Below, one piece after another: positions 8,381 through 20,318 of a DNA stretch of 64,000 bases; position 1 is the stretch's first letter; every line of letters starts with the position of its first letter. The stretch covers positions 434,001-498,000 of the forward strand of contig NZ_CP116009.1 in NCBI RefSeq assembly GCF_027941915.1. The letters run 5' to 3'. A model generated the notes under the pieces. That model was not told the DNA's origin. It did not search any database and saw only the letters and a program-made list of their open reading frames with translations. The position numbers were made by a program, and so were the translations under genes. This DNA is from Ramlibacter tataouinensis. GTDB lineage: Bacteria > Pseudomonadota > Gammaproteobacteria > Burkholderiales > Burkholderiaceae_C.

Positions 8381-8698
8381 ATGCCCGCCACCAAGCAGAT
8401 CGAAGTCCAGATCATGGGCCAGAGCTACCTGCTCGGCTGCCCCGAGGGCGGCGAAGGCCGGCTGCTGGAGGCGGTGGAGAAGGTCGACACCGCCATGTGC
8501 CGCATCCGCGACGCCGGCAAGGTCAAGGCGCGCGACCGCATCGCGGTGCTGGCGGCGCTGAACCTCGCGTTCGACGTGGCCGACCGGCAGGCGCCCCCGC
8601 CCGCGCCGCCGGCCGCCGAGGGCGAGTTCGATCCGCGCCTGGCGCTGCTGCTCGATCGGCTCGATCGCGCGCTGGGCCAGGATGGGCGCCTGATCTAG
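8381..8698 (+). CDS. zapA: Cell division protein ZapA
   Basis: 105 residues. The N-terminal half matches ZapA (KQIEVQIMGQSYLLGCPEGGEGRLLEAVEKVDTAMCRIRD), followed by a helix with RDRIAVLAALNLAFD, a proline-rich linker and a short C-terminal coiled coil. ZapA binds and bundles FtsZ filaments at midcell. It sits directly after the TIGR02449 gene and ahead of 6S RNA, a conserved arrangement in beta- and gammaproteobacteria. Confidence 0.92.
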   Translation: MPATKQIEVQIMGQSYLLGCPEGGEGRLLEAVEKVDTAMCRIRDAGKVKARDRIAVLAALNLAFDVADRQAPPPAPPAAEGEFDPRLALLLDRLDRALGQDGRLI

Positions 8699-8812
8699 CA
8701 AGCGGCGGCTGCAGCCGGCCCTGTCAAGCTCGGCGGCGCATTGTCCGAACCATGCCGGTGTTTTGCGCCGCAAGCGCCCCACGCGCGCAGGCCAGCCCCT
8801 AGAATGACCTTC

Positions 8813-8983
8813 GTCTGCAGTGCATGCCGGGCTTTATATTTCCTTGAACCAATGCTCTTCGAGCTCGGGCCTGGAACAAACCTGGCGAGCGTGAACGTCT
8901 CGCGTCAGATGATCCCAACGCCTGGTTGACCTAGCCCACCTGAACCCCCGGTTCAGGATGCCGGTCCGGTGGCAACTGCAGAC
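8813..8983 (+). ncRNA. ssrS: 6S RNA
   Basis: The ends pair as a closing stem: GTCTGCAGT at 8813-8821 with ACTGCAGAC at 8975-8983, extended by TGCCGG with CCGGTGGCA-type pairing. The 3' arm has the hallmark hairpin CCTGAACCCCCGGTTCAGG, equivalent to CCTTGAACCAAGGGTTCAAGG of Escherichia coli 6S. The length (about 171 nt plus tails), a large central region lacking codon structure, and the location after zapA all fit. A TAGAAT -10 box lies at 8800-8805. 6S RNA mimics an open promoter and binds sigma70 RNA polymerase in stationary phase. Confidence 0.82.
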
Positions 8984-8995
8984 ACCCTATTCTGT

Positions 8996-9028
8996 CCACG
9001 ATGAAATCGCTGCGCGATTTCATCGTGG
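8996..9028 (+). repeat. Perfect hairpin 1 downstream of 6S RNA
   Basis: Inverted repeat with 14-bp perfect arms (8996-9009 and 9015-9028) and a 5-nt loop CTGCG. It begins 13 nt after the 6S 3' arm and is the first of four consecutive hairpins. It has no run of U after it, so it is not a textbook intrinsic terminator. Confidence 0.85.
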
Positions 9029-9039
9029 TGACTAGCCAG

Positions 9040-9074
9040 ATGACGAAGGCCGGAGTGAATCCGGCCTTCGTCAT
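9040..9074 (+). repeat. Perfect hairpin 2 (terminator-like)
   Basis: Arms of 14 bp (9040-9053 and 9061-9074) with loop AGTGAAT; the GGCCGG core makes it very stable. It is followed by TTGTGG, with too few U residues for a clear intrinsic terminator. It could still end or protect the 6S transcript. Confidence 0.8.
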
Positions 9075-9078
9075 TGTG

Positions 9079-9109
9079 GGACCGCGCTGCACGTTGTTCC
9101 GCGCGGTCC
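9079..9109 (+). repeat. Perfect hairpin 3
   Basis: Arms GGACCGCGC (9079-9087) and GCGCGGTCC (9101-9109) pair over 9 bp around a 13-nt loop. Confidence 0.75.
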
Positions 9110-9113
9110 GGCA

Positions 9114-9144
9114 CATCGATCTGAAGCAAAGCATCAGATCGATG
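9114..9144 (+). repeat. Perfect hairpin 4
   Basis: Arms CATCGATCTGA (9114-9124) and TCAGATCGATG (9134-9144) pair over 11 bp around a 9-nt loop AGCAAAGCA. It ends 53 nt before the TauE-type gene start. Confidence 0.8.
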
Positions 9145-9197
9145 CTGGCTCAGCGACAATCGCGGGTTGCGCCTCGAACGGCGCGAACAGCAACAGC

Positions 9198-10013
9198 ATG
9201 GACCTCGCGATTTACCTCGTTCTCGAACTGGCCGCGCTCGGCCTGGCCACCGGCTTCCTGGCCGGACTCCTGGGCATCGGAGGCGGCATGATCATGGTGC
9301 CGTTCATCACCCTGATCCTGGGCCAGCGCGGCGTCGATCCCGACCTGGCGGTGAAGATGGCGATCGCCACCTCCATGGCCACCATCATCTTCACCTCGGT
9401 CTCCAGCGTGCGCGCCCACCACAAGCGCGGCGCGGTGCGCTGGGACCTCGTCAAGCGGCTCGCTCCCGGCATCGTGATCGGCAGCCTGGCCGGCAGCCTG
9501 GGCGTGTTCGCACTGCTCAAGGGCAGCGTGCTGGCCATCGTCTTCGCCGGCTTCGTCGGCTTCTCGGCCACCCAGATGTTCCTGAACAAGAAGCCCAAGC
9601 CGACCCGCCAGATGCCCGGCACCGCCGGCACGGTGGCGGCCGGCGGCGTGATCGGCTTCCTTTCAGGCCTGGTGGGCGCCGGCGGCGGCTTCATCAGCGT
9701 GCCCTTCATGGCCTGGTGCAACGTCGCCATCCACAACGCGGTCGCGACCTCGGCCGCGCTCGGCTTCCCGATCGCGGTGGCCAACGTGGTCGGCTACGTC
9801 GGCAGCGGGATGCGGGTCGGGGGCTTGCCGCCGGGCTCGTTCGGCTACATCTGGCTGCCGGCGCTGGCCGTGATCGCGCTGGCCAGCGTCAGCACCGCCC
9901 CGCTCGGCGCGCGCGCCGCCCACGCCCTGCCGGTCGCCCGGCTCAAGCGGATCTTCGCCAGCATCCTGTACGTGCTGGCCGCCTACATGCTCTACAAGGG
10001 CCTGGCGGGCTGA
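9198..10013 (+). CDS. TauE/SafE-family sulfite/organosulfonate exporter-like membrane protein
   Basis: 271 residues with about eight membrane segments and the paired family glycine motifs GFLAGLLGIGGGMIMVP (residues 19-35) and GFLSGLVGAGGGFISVP in the second half, which reflect an internal duplication. Such proteins export sulfite, sulfoacetate or other small anions; the substrate cannot be read from sequence. It lies alone on the plus strand after the hairpin array. Its 3' 351 bp are overlapped on the opposite strand by the C-terminal extension of the hydrolase frame. Confidence 0.9.
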   Translation: MDLAIYLVLELAALGLATGFLAGLLGIGGGMIMVPFITLILGQRGVDPDLAVKMAIATSMATIIFTSVSSVRAHHKRGAVRWDLVKRLAPGIVIGSLAGSLGVFALLKGSVLAIVFAGFVGFSATQMFLNKKPKPTRQMPGTAGTVAAGGVIGFLSGLVGAGGGFISVPFMAWCNVAIHNAVATSAALGFPIAVANVVGYVGSGMRVGGLPPGSFGYIWLPALAVIALASVSTAPLGARAAHALPVARLKRIFASILYVLAAYMLYKGLAG

Positions 10014-10784
10014 CGCTTCCCGCGCCCGCTGCGTCACCTCGCGCAGCACCTGCAGCACCAGTTCCGGCTGCGTCAGTTGCGGGAAGTGCCCGCTGCGCCG
10101 TGCGATCACCTGCCGGCCCAGCGGCGACAGCTGCGCCAGCGCCCGCTGGTGCTCCTGGCGCCGCCGCAGCTCGCCGGCCGGCACCAGCCAGCGCGGCGGC
10201 TCGCGGCCGCCGCTGACCACGACCAGCGGCACCGGCGGGAACGCCGCGGCGGACTCGACCTCGCGCACCGTCTGGCCGATCCGCTCCAGCTCCAGATGCA
10301 CGTTTGCGCGCAGCCGGCGCCGGGGCACCGACAGCAGCTTCGCCAGCACCCGCGCCAGGCGCCCTTCGTGCCCTTCGAGCGATGCGCCGTCCCGCGGGTG
10401 GGTCGCCTCCAGCAGCACCACGCCGGCCACTTCGGCCGGATGGCAGCGTGCGAAGAGCTGGGCATGCAGGCCGCCGAGCGAGTGGCCGACCAGCACATAG
10501 GGGGGCGACAGCCGCAGCGCCGACAGCAGCTGGCGCAAGGCGGCCACCACCGCGCTGGCCGCTTGCGGCCGGCGCGCCACGCTGGCGCCGGCGCCGGCGC
10601 GGTTCCAGGCCAGCGTGCGGCCGATCGCCTCGATGCCGGGGTACAGGCGGCTCCAGCCCTCCAGCGTCACGCCGGCGCCGCTGAGCAGGACCAGCGGCGG
10701 CGACCCCTCACCCGACAGCACGAATTCCACCGCGCCGGCGGATATCTCCAGCCGGCGACGCGGCGGCAAGGAACCGGCTCGCAC
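9663..10784 (-). CDS. Alpha/beta hydrolase with an antisense C-terminal extension
   Basis: The first ~255 residues form an alpha/beta hydrolase: LVLLSGAGVTLEGWS, an oxyanion/early motif, the nucleophile elbow GHSLGG, an LLEATHPRD strand, and a late His in RSGHFPQL. The substrate is unknown. No stop occurs at the expected end near 10020; the frame runs 118 codons further, antisense to the TauE-type gene, and that tail (rich in Arg, Gly, Asp, His) has no domain character. The start is a GTG at 10784, 7 bp after the stop of the zinc-finger gene. Either the tail is real, or the true stop was lost by a frameshift: an alternative frame has TAG about 30 bp after the domain. Confidence 0.7.
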   Translation of the reverse strand: MRAGSLPPRRRLEISAGAVEFVLSGEGSPPLVLLSGAGVTLEGWSRLYPGIEAIGRTLAWNRAGAGASVARRPQAASAVVAALRQLLSALRLSPPYVLVGHSLGGLHAQLFARCHPAEVAGVVLLEATHPRDGASLEGHEGRLARVLAKLLSVPRRRLRANVHLELERIGQTVREVESAAAFPPVPLVVVSGGREPPRWLVPAGELRRRQEHQRALAQLSPLGRQVIARRSGHFPQLTQPELVLQVLREVTQRAREASARQALVEHVGGQHVQDAGEDPLEPGDRQGVGGARAERGGADAGQRDHGQRRQPDVAERARRQAPDPHPAADVADHVGHRDREAERGRGRDRVVDGDVAPGHEGHADEAAAGAHQA

Positions 10785-10790
10785 CCGCGT

Positions 10791-11099
10791 TCAGGCTCCG
10801 CCGATGCCGCGCACCACCTTGCCGGTGCCTTCGCATTCCGGGCAGGGACCGCCATTGAGCTGGCCGCTGCCGCCGCAGGCGCGGCAGATGTCCTCGCCGG
10901 TGCCGGGCGTGCCGGGGGGCGCCTCGTCGCCGGGGGCCATGGGCAAAGTCGGCCCGGCGGCGCGAATGCCGGATGGGTCCGTCGCGGCTGCGGCCGATGG
11001 ACGCAACGCCAGGTCGATGGCAGCGCCCGGATCCTCCTCGCCGGCCACGGATTCGCTCAGGTCGATGGGGCCGGTGCTCGGCAGTCGTTCGTCAGCCAT
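10791..11099 (-). CDS. Small protein with a DnaJ-type zinc-finger motif
   Basis: 102 residues from the ATG at 11099 (MADERLPSTGP). The N-terminal two thirds is low-complexity and probably disordered. The C-terminal 25 residues hold two CxxCxGxG repeats (CRACGGSG, CPECEGTG), the zinc-binding unit of DnaJ and related proteins. Function unknown. It lies 7 bp ahead of the hydrolase gene and probably shares its transcript. An ATG at 11126 is in frame but lies inside a promoter-like element shared with another gene, so 11099 is preferred. Confidence 0.65.
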   Translation of the reverse strand: MADERLPSTGPIDLSESVAGEEDPGAAIDLALRPSAAAATDPSGIRAAGPTLPMAPGDEAPPGTPGTGEDICRACGGSGQLNGGPCPECEGTGKVVRGIGGA

Positions 11100-11496
11100 G
11101 GCGTTCTCGCGGAAGGGTTCACCCATGCTAGGCATCCCGTGCGCGCCGCACCGTAGGACGGGGCCGGGCGAGCGCAACCGCGAGTGGGGACAGGCCGGAC
11201 GAGTGCGGCCGCGCGTTGCACAGAGATACCTCAAGGCAGAGTTGCCGACGGCCTAGACTGCGGGCCGCCCCCGTTGGAGCGAACACCGCGACGAGCCGGC
11301 ACGGCAGCAGCCCTGCCACGACGGCACTGGCGACGGCGACCGCAATTAGCTCTTCCATCGGCGCGCGGCACGCTGGCTCGTCATTTGACAAGCCGGCGCA
11401 ATCGGCAGAAAACAGCGGCCGCGCGATGGCAAAAGATCAGCGGCCCGATGCAGCAGCCGGCCGCGGCACGCAGCCACGCGATACCACGACGCATCC
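11100..11496. other. Intergenic region between zinc-finger and hybrid kinase genes
   Basis: About 400 bp. It holds the two-part element near the zinc-finger gene. A hydrophobic minus-strand frame (11391-11128, TTG start) is not convincing. No clear promoter for the hybrid kinase was recognised. Confidence 0.5.
11122..11160 (-). promoter_or_regulatory. Two-part element GTCCTAC-N20-CCTAGCATGGG (copy 1)
   Basis: Read on the minus strand: CGTCCTAC (11160-11153), exactly 20 bp, then CCTAGCATGGG (11132-11122), ending 22 bp before the zinc-finger ATG at 11099. The same two boxes with the same 20-bp spacer occur at 56805-56843 ahead of the DAO-Rieske gene, while the spacers differ in sequence. Confidence 0.6.
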
Positions 11497-15870
<4,374 letters not shown>

Positions 15871-16014
15871 CATCGCCGCGCCCCGCCGCGGCGCCCCGGA
15901 TCGCTGCGAGCGGTTTCCCCGCACAAGCCCGACCTGGAAGCCGCTGCATTGGCGAGCCCATCGGCGCCCTGCCGCGGCAGCGGTTACCCTCGGAGCTTTT
16001 GAGTTTCCGCAGGA

Positions 16015-16392
16015 ATGTCCCCTTCCACCGAGCCTTCCACCACGGCGCCGCCGGTGCGGCGCTTCAAGGATCCCGCCTACCGGCCGGTCGCCGGCACCCT
16101 GGCCGAGTTGCGCCAGCGCATCGACGCGCTGGATGACCAGATCGTGGCGCTGCTCGCGCAGCGCGCCGAATGCGTGCGCGACGCCACCCGCTTCAAGCGC
16201 GACGCCTTCCAGGTCCAGGCGCCGGCGCGCCAGGCCCAGGTGTTCGAGCGCGTGCGCGCCCTTGCCGCCGCGCACGAGACGTCCTTCCCCGGGCTGCCCG
16301 ACATCGTGGAGTCCGCCTATCGCACCCTCGTGGCCGGCTACATCGCCGCCGAGGGCCAGTTGTTCCAGCAAACCGAAAGCATCGAACCATGA
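16015..16392 (+). CDS. Chorismate mutase, AroQ-type fold
   Basis: 125 residues. The helical AroQ signature is clear: LAELRQRIDALDDQIVALLAQRAECVRDATRFK, with the Arg/Asp/Gln pattern of the active-site helix, then a second half VFERVRALAAAHE...IVESAYRTLVAGYIAAE. It may interconvert chorismate and prephenate, or be an isochorismate-pyruvate-lyase-like relative; the two cannot be separated here. About 30 extra N-terminal residues precede the fold. The stop overlaps the start of the next gene by 4 bp (ATGA). Confidence 0.85.
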   Translation: MSPSTEPSTTAPPVRRFKDPAYRPVAGTLAELRQRIDALDDQIVALLAQRAECVRDATRFKRDAFQVQAPARQAQVFERVRALAAAHETSFPGLPDIVESAYRTLVAGYIAAEGQLFQQTESIEP

Positions 16393-17378
16393 AGACGCCG
16401 TTCACCCGCCGCCTCGTCGCCCGCTCGCTGGCCGCCCTGGGTCTGGCCAGCTTCGCGCTGGCCGGGCTGGCCCAGCAGGCCTGGCCGCAGCGCCCGGTCA
16501 AGATCGTCGTGCCCTACGCGGCGGGCTCCTCGCCCGACGTCATCGCCCGCATCGTCGGCGAGCGCCTGTCGCCACGCCTGGGCCAGCCGGTGGTGGTGGA
16601 GAACCGCGCCGGCGCCGGCGGCAACAACGGCACCGGCGCCGTGGCCAAGTCGGCCGGCGACGGCTACACCTTCGTGATCAGCACCAACGGCCCGCTGGTC
16701 TACAACACGGTGATGTACAAGAACCTGCCGTACGACCCGTTCAAGGAACTGCGGCCGGTGGTGCTGGCCGGCGGCCAGCCCAACGTCTGCGCCGTGCGCG
16801 CCGACTCGGGCATCAATTCGCTGCGCGACCTGGTCGCGGCGATGAAGAAGAACCCGGGCGCGTTCAACTTCTCCTCCACCGGCGTCGGCAGCCTGTCGCA
16901 CCTCGGCCCGGAGCTGCTCAAGATCAAGACCGACACCTACGCGGTGCACATCCCCTATGCCTCGTCGCCGCTGGCGATCATGGCGATCCTGCAGGGCGAC
17001 GTGCAGTTCGCCTGCGTGCCGCCGGTGGCGGTGATGCCGCAGGTCAAGGCCGGCAAGATGCGCGCGCTGGCGGTGTCTACCGGCAAGCGCAGCACGCTGA
17101 TGCCCGACATCCCGACCATGCGGGAAGCCGGCCTGCCGGAGATCGAGAACCTGGCCTGGATGGCGATCATGGCCCCGGCCAGCACGCCCGACGACATCGT
17201 CCAGCGCATGAACCGCGAGATCAACGCGGTGCTGGCCATGCCCGAGGTCAAGGAAAAGCTGAACAACCAGTTCATGGAACCGATCGGCGGCTCGACCGAG
17301 GACCTGGCGAAGTTCCTGCAGCAGGAACTGCGCGTGATGACGCCGGTGATCAAGCGCACCGGCATCACGATGGAGTGA
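16389..17378 (+). CDS. Tripartite tricarboxylate transporter substrate-binding protein (Bug/TctC family)
   Basis: 329 residues with a signal peptide ending LAGLAQQA. Family motifs: WPQRPVKIVVPYAAGSSPDVIARI, the VVVENRAGAGGNNG loop that binds a carboxylate, and HIPYASSPLAIMAILQGDVQ. Bug proteins catch small organic acids in the periplasm. No TctAB membrane genes are nearby, as is common for these expanded families. It is translationally coupled to the chorismate-mutase gene; the ATG at 16389 overlaps its stop. Confidence 0.93.
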   Translation: MKTPFTRRLVARSLAALGLASFALAGLAQQAWPQRPVKIVVPYAAGSSPDVIARIVGERLSPRLGQPVVVENRAGAGGNNGTGAVAKSAGDGYTFVISTNGPLVYNTVMYKNLPYDPFKELRPVVLAGGQPNVCAVRADSGINSLRDLVAAMKKNPGAFNFSSTGVGSLSHLGPELLKIKTDTYAVHIPYASSPLAIMAILQGDVQFACVPPVAVMPQVKAGKMRALAVSTGKRSTLMPDIPTMREAGLPEIENLAWMAIMAPASTPDDIVQRMNREINAVLAMPEVKEKLNNQFMEPIGGSTEDLAKFLQQELRVMTPVIKRTGITME

Positions 17379-17393
17379 TCCGGGCGGCGTGAA

Positions 17394-17413
17394 CGGGCGG
17401 CTCGAGCCGCCCG
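17394..17413 (+). terminator. Stable palindrome after the Bug gene
   Basis: A perfect 20-bp palindrome (CGGGCGG-CTCGAG-CCGCCCG) starts 16 bp after the stop, followed by a short CTTTCC. It is probably a transcription end, although the U tract is weak. Confidence 0.45.
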
Positions 17414-17616
17414 GGCCGCTTTCCCGCGCTGCGGCACGCGCGCGCCGCGCTCGCCCCGCTCGATCGCGTTCGCTTCGACCATCAGGGCCGCCACGAACGC
17501 GAAACACCGCCTGCTGGGCGCTCCCGCCCTCGCCGATGGGCGCCGGGCTGCCGCACTGGGCGTCCTGACCGGAGCGGGCCCGCAGGCGGGTGGACGGACG
17601 CCCGGCGCCGGCGGTT

Positions 17617-19224
17617 CTAGCCGGCAGCGGTCGCGGCCTCCTGCGGCAGCAGCGGCAGCCGCACGGTGAACGTGCTGCCCTGGCCGGGGCCCGCGCTCTC
17701 GGCGCTGAAGCTGCCCCCGTGCATCTGCACCAGCTTGCGCACCAGCGCCAGGCCGATGCCGAGGCCGCCCTGGGCGCGTTCGAGCGCATCGCGCGCCTGC
17801 ACGAACATCTCGCCCAGGTGCGGCAGCACGTCGGCCGGGATGCCGATGCCGCGGTCCACCACGCTGATCGCGACCTGGTCGCCTTCGCGCGTGGCGCGCA
17901 GCCAGACGCCGCCTCCCGGATCGCTGTACTTGGTGGCGTTGACCACCAGGTTGGTCAGCACCTGCACCAGCCGCGTGAGGTCGGCCTGCACCGCCAGCGG
18001 CTCGGCCGGCAGGTCCACCTGCAGTGGGTGGCGGCCCGACTGCAAGGCGGGCCGGCAGGCCTCGATGACCGCGGCAACCAGCTCCTGCACCGTGACGCAG
18101 CGCAGGCGCAGCGTGATCTTGTCGCTGTTGATGCGCGAGACGTCGAGCAGGTCGTCCACCAGGTGCACCAGGTGGCGCAGCTGGCGATCCATGATGTCCA
18201 GCGTGCGCCGGGCCGGGCCCTCGGCGGGCAGCGCCGGCCCGCGGGACAGCACCGCCAGGCCGTTGCTGAGGGCGGCCAGCGGGTTGCGCAGCTCGTGCGC
18301 CAGGGTGGCGAGGAAGGCGTCCTTGCGGCGGTCCTGCTCCTGCAGTTCCTGCTCGCGCGCGCGCAAGGCCTGCTCGGCGGCGATGCGTTCGGTGATGTCG
18401 ATGGAGGCGCCGACCAGCCCGATCACGGCGCCGCTCGCATCGCGCAGCGGCGCCTTGGACGACAGCCACCAGGCCGGGCTGCCGTCGGCCAGCCGGATCG
18501 GCTCCTCCAGCAGCTCGGCCACGCCCGAATCCATGATGCGGCGGTCGCGCGCCATCAAGGCGGCGGCCTGCTGCTTGTCTTCGAGGAACTCGAGGTCGGT
18601 CCTGCCGATGAATTCGGCCGGCGGCTTGCCGATCAGCTCGGCCGCGCCGCGGTTGGCCACCAGCATCCGCCCCTGCCGGTCCTTGGCATAGACCACGCCG
18701 GGCACCGCCTCGATGAAGCTGCTCAGCATGGCGTGCGCGCGGTCGCGCTCGGCCTGCGCGCGCAGCCGCTCCTCGATGCTGATCAGCACGCCGGGAAAGC
18801 GCAGCGGCCGGCCATCGCTGCCGAACTCGACCCGCCCGTTGGCCTCGACCCACTGGTACTCGCCGCCCTGGCGCCGGACCCGGTACTCGCAGCGGTAGCC
18901 GCCGCCGGACTCCATGGCCTGCGCGATGGCCCGGTTCACCCGGTCGATGTCGTCGGGGTGGATCGAGACCTTGACCTTGTCCAGCGGCAGCCCGCGGCGG
19001 CAATCCTGCGGATCGAGGCCGAAGGCGCGGGCGAACAGCGCGTCCGCCACGAAGCGGTCCTGCGGCACGTCCCACACCCAGGTGCCGATGATGGCGCCGG
19101 CGTCCAGCGCCAGCTGCATGCGTTCGGTCGCGGCCGCCGCTTCGCTGGCGAGCCGCCGCAGCTCCTCGACGCTGGATCCCTCGGGGACGCCGGCAATCGC
19201 AGGTGGTTGGATGGATCGGGCCAT
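17617..19224 (-). CDS. PAS-domain sensor histidine kinase
   Basis: 535 residues, no membrane segments. Two PAS domains: about 35-160 (ALDAGAIIGTWVWDVPQDRF, YRCEYRVRRQGGEYQWVEANG) and 165-285 (IEAVPGVVYAKDRQGRMLVAN). A coiled linker leads to HisKA with His310 (LATLAHELRNPL) and an HATPase (VNATKYSDPG, GGLGIGLALVRKL). There is no receiver domain and no response-regulator gene next to it. The kinase core resembles the C-terminal kinase of the 1457-residue hybrid upstream, so that protein's receivers are possible partners. Confidence 0.9.
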   Translation of the reverse strand: MARSIQPPAIAGVPEGSSVEELRRLASEAAAATERMQLALDAGAIIGTWVWDVPQDRFVADALFARAFGLDPQDCRRGLPLDKVKVSIHPDDIDRVNRAIAQAMESGGGYRCEYRVRRQGGEYQWVEANGRVEFGSDGRPLRFPGVLISIEERLRAQAERDRAHAMLSSFIEAVPGVVYAKDRQGRMLVANRGAAELIGKPPAEFIGRTDLEFLEDKQQAAALMARDRRIMDSGVAELLEEPIRLADGSPAWWLSSKAPLRDASGAVIGLVGASIDITERIAAEQALRAREQELQEQDRRKDAFLATLAHELRNPLAALSNGLAVLSRGPALPAEGPARRTLDIMDRQLRHLVHLVDDLLDVSRINSDKITLRLRCVTVQELVAAVIEACRPALQSGRHPLQVDLPAEPLAVQADLTRLVQVLTNLVVNATKYSDPGGGVWLRATREGDQVAISVVDRGIGIPADVLPHLGEMFVQARDALERAQGGLGIGLALVRKLVQMHGGSFSAESAGPGQGSTFTVRLPLLPQEAATAAG

Positions 19225-19434
19225 GTCCGGCCGGAATATTACAGGCCGGTATCCTGAACCGTATCAGCCGGGTACCCGGGGCCGCAGCCGTGCAGCCGGC
19301 GCACGGCGCCGGGCAACAGGCCCTTGCGTGGCGCGCATGAACCATCCGGGGCCGAAAATCGCCGAGGGCGCGTCGCGCCGACGCAGTTCCGGTCGATTCG
19401 GCCGTTGCGTCGGCAAGGAAACGCGGAGGCAAGG

Positions 19435-20208
19435 ATGCACACACGAAGGGTCGTCGGCACAGCGGTCGGTGCGTTCGCGCTCTGGACGGCAGCGACCTGG
19501 TTGCTCGAGGGACGCATCGAGGCCCTGCGAAGGCCGGATGCCGCCCTCGACCGTGCCATCTACGCTCTGGTTGCCAACCTGCTCATCGGCCTCGCGCTCG
19601 GCATGCTCATCTTGCGCCGCTGGCGAGATGATTCGATGGACCCAGGCCGAAGCGGCTTCGGATCCGGCCGGCGCAGTGCGGCCTGGATTGCCGTCGGTGC
19701 CGTCGCGGGGCTGGCCTTCTACCGGATCCAGGGCACGCCCTCCACCCACCCGGTGGTCATCCTGAACGCCTTCGCCCAGGTCTTCGTCGTTTCGGCAGCC
19801 GAAGTGCTGGTGTGCTGGGCGCTGGTCGGGCGTGCGGTGGAGGCAGCCCTGGGTTCGCGAGGCCGGGCCACCGCCCTGGCGGTTGCGGCCATCGTTGCGA
19901 GCCTGTCGTTCGGGATCTACCACTTCGCGCACAGCCCACCCTTCAACACGTGGAGGATGGTCGCCCTCCTGTCGGTGGTAGGCCTCGCCACCAGCGCGTT
20001 CTTCTTCCTGAGCCGCGACGTCGCCGGCACCATCGTCTTCCACAACTTCCTGGGCACGTTCGGGGTGGTGCAGGCGTTGCGTGCCGCGGGCAGCCTGGCG
20101 GCCTTCGAGCAGCCGCAACCGGCCCTCCTCATGACCGCCGTCGTCACGTCGGCCGTGCTCGCCGGCGGGTACTACTGGCTCCGCCGCGACGTCCGCAGGA
20201 CGGCTTGA
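19435..20208 (+). CDS. Membrane protein with degenerate CPBP (Abi) protease-like motifs
   Basis: 257 residues with about six to eight hydrophobic helices. The ATG at 19435 is preceded by GGAGGCAAGG, a good ribosome site; the longer frame upstream is Arg-rich and unlikely. The segment SFGIYHFAHSP fits CPBP motif 2 (FxxxH), and IVFHNFLG gives a later membrane His. The catalytic EExxxR of motif 1 seems reduced to a single Glu (SAAEVLVCWALVGR). It may be an inactive CPBP relative or another membrane family. Divergent from the PAS kinase, convergent with the liv operon. Confidence 0.6.
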   Translation: MHTRRVVGTAVGAFALWTAATWLLEGRIEALRRPDAALDRAIYALVANLLIGLALGMLILRRWRDDSMDPGRSGFGSGRRSAAWIAVGAVAGLAFYRIQGTPSTHPVVILNAFAQVFVVSAAEVLVCWALVGRAVEAALGSRGRATALAVAAIVASLSFGIYHFAHSPPFNTWRMVALLSVVGLATSAFFFLSRDVAGTIVFHNFLGTFGVVQALRAAGSLAAFEQPQPALLMTAVVTSAVLAGGYYWLRRDVRRTA

Positions 20209-20261
20209 GCGCCAGGTGCGCCGGAGCAGGCATGAGCGCTTCGCGCACGGCCGCGCCCATG

Positions 20262-20286
20262 CAAAAGGCCGGGCAAAGCCCGGCCT
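20262..20286 (-). terminator. Intrinsic terminator of the liv operon
   Basis: On the minus strand AGGCCGGGC-TTT-GCCCGGCCT (9-bp stem) followed by TTTGC, 33 bp after the binding-protein stop. It lies between convergent genes. Confidence 0.75.
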
Positions 20287-20318
20287 CGCTGCACGGACGG
20301 GGCCGCGGCCCCACCGCC

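Noticed and set aside
9001..9291. 96-codon plus frame after 6S RNA
   Set aside because: It passes through four perfect hairpins; RNA structure explains the region better than coding.
11128..11391. Minus-strand 87-codon frame with a hydrophobic start (TTG)
   Set aside because: TTG start, no ribosome site, overlaps the shared two-part promoter element, and no family recognised.
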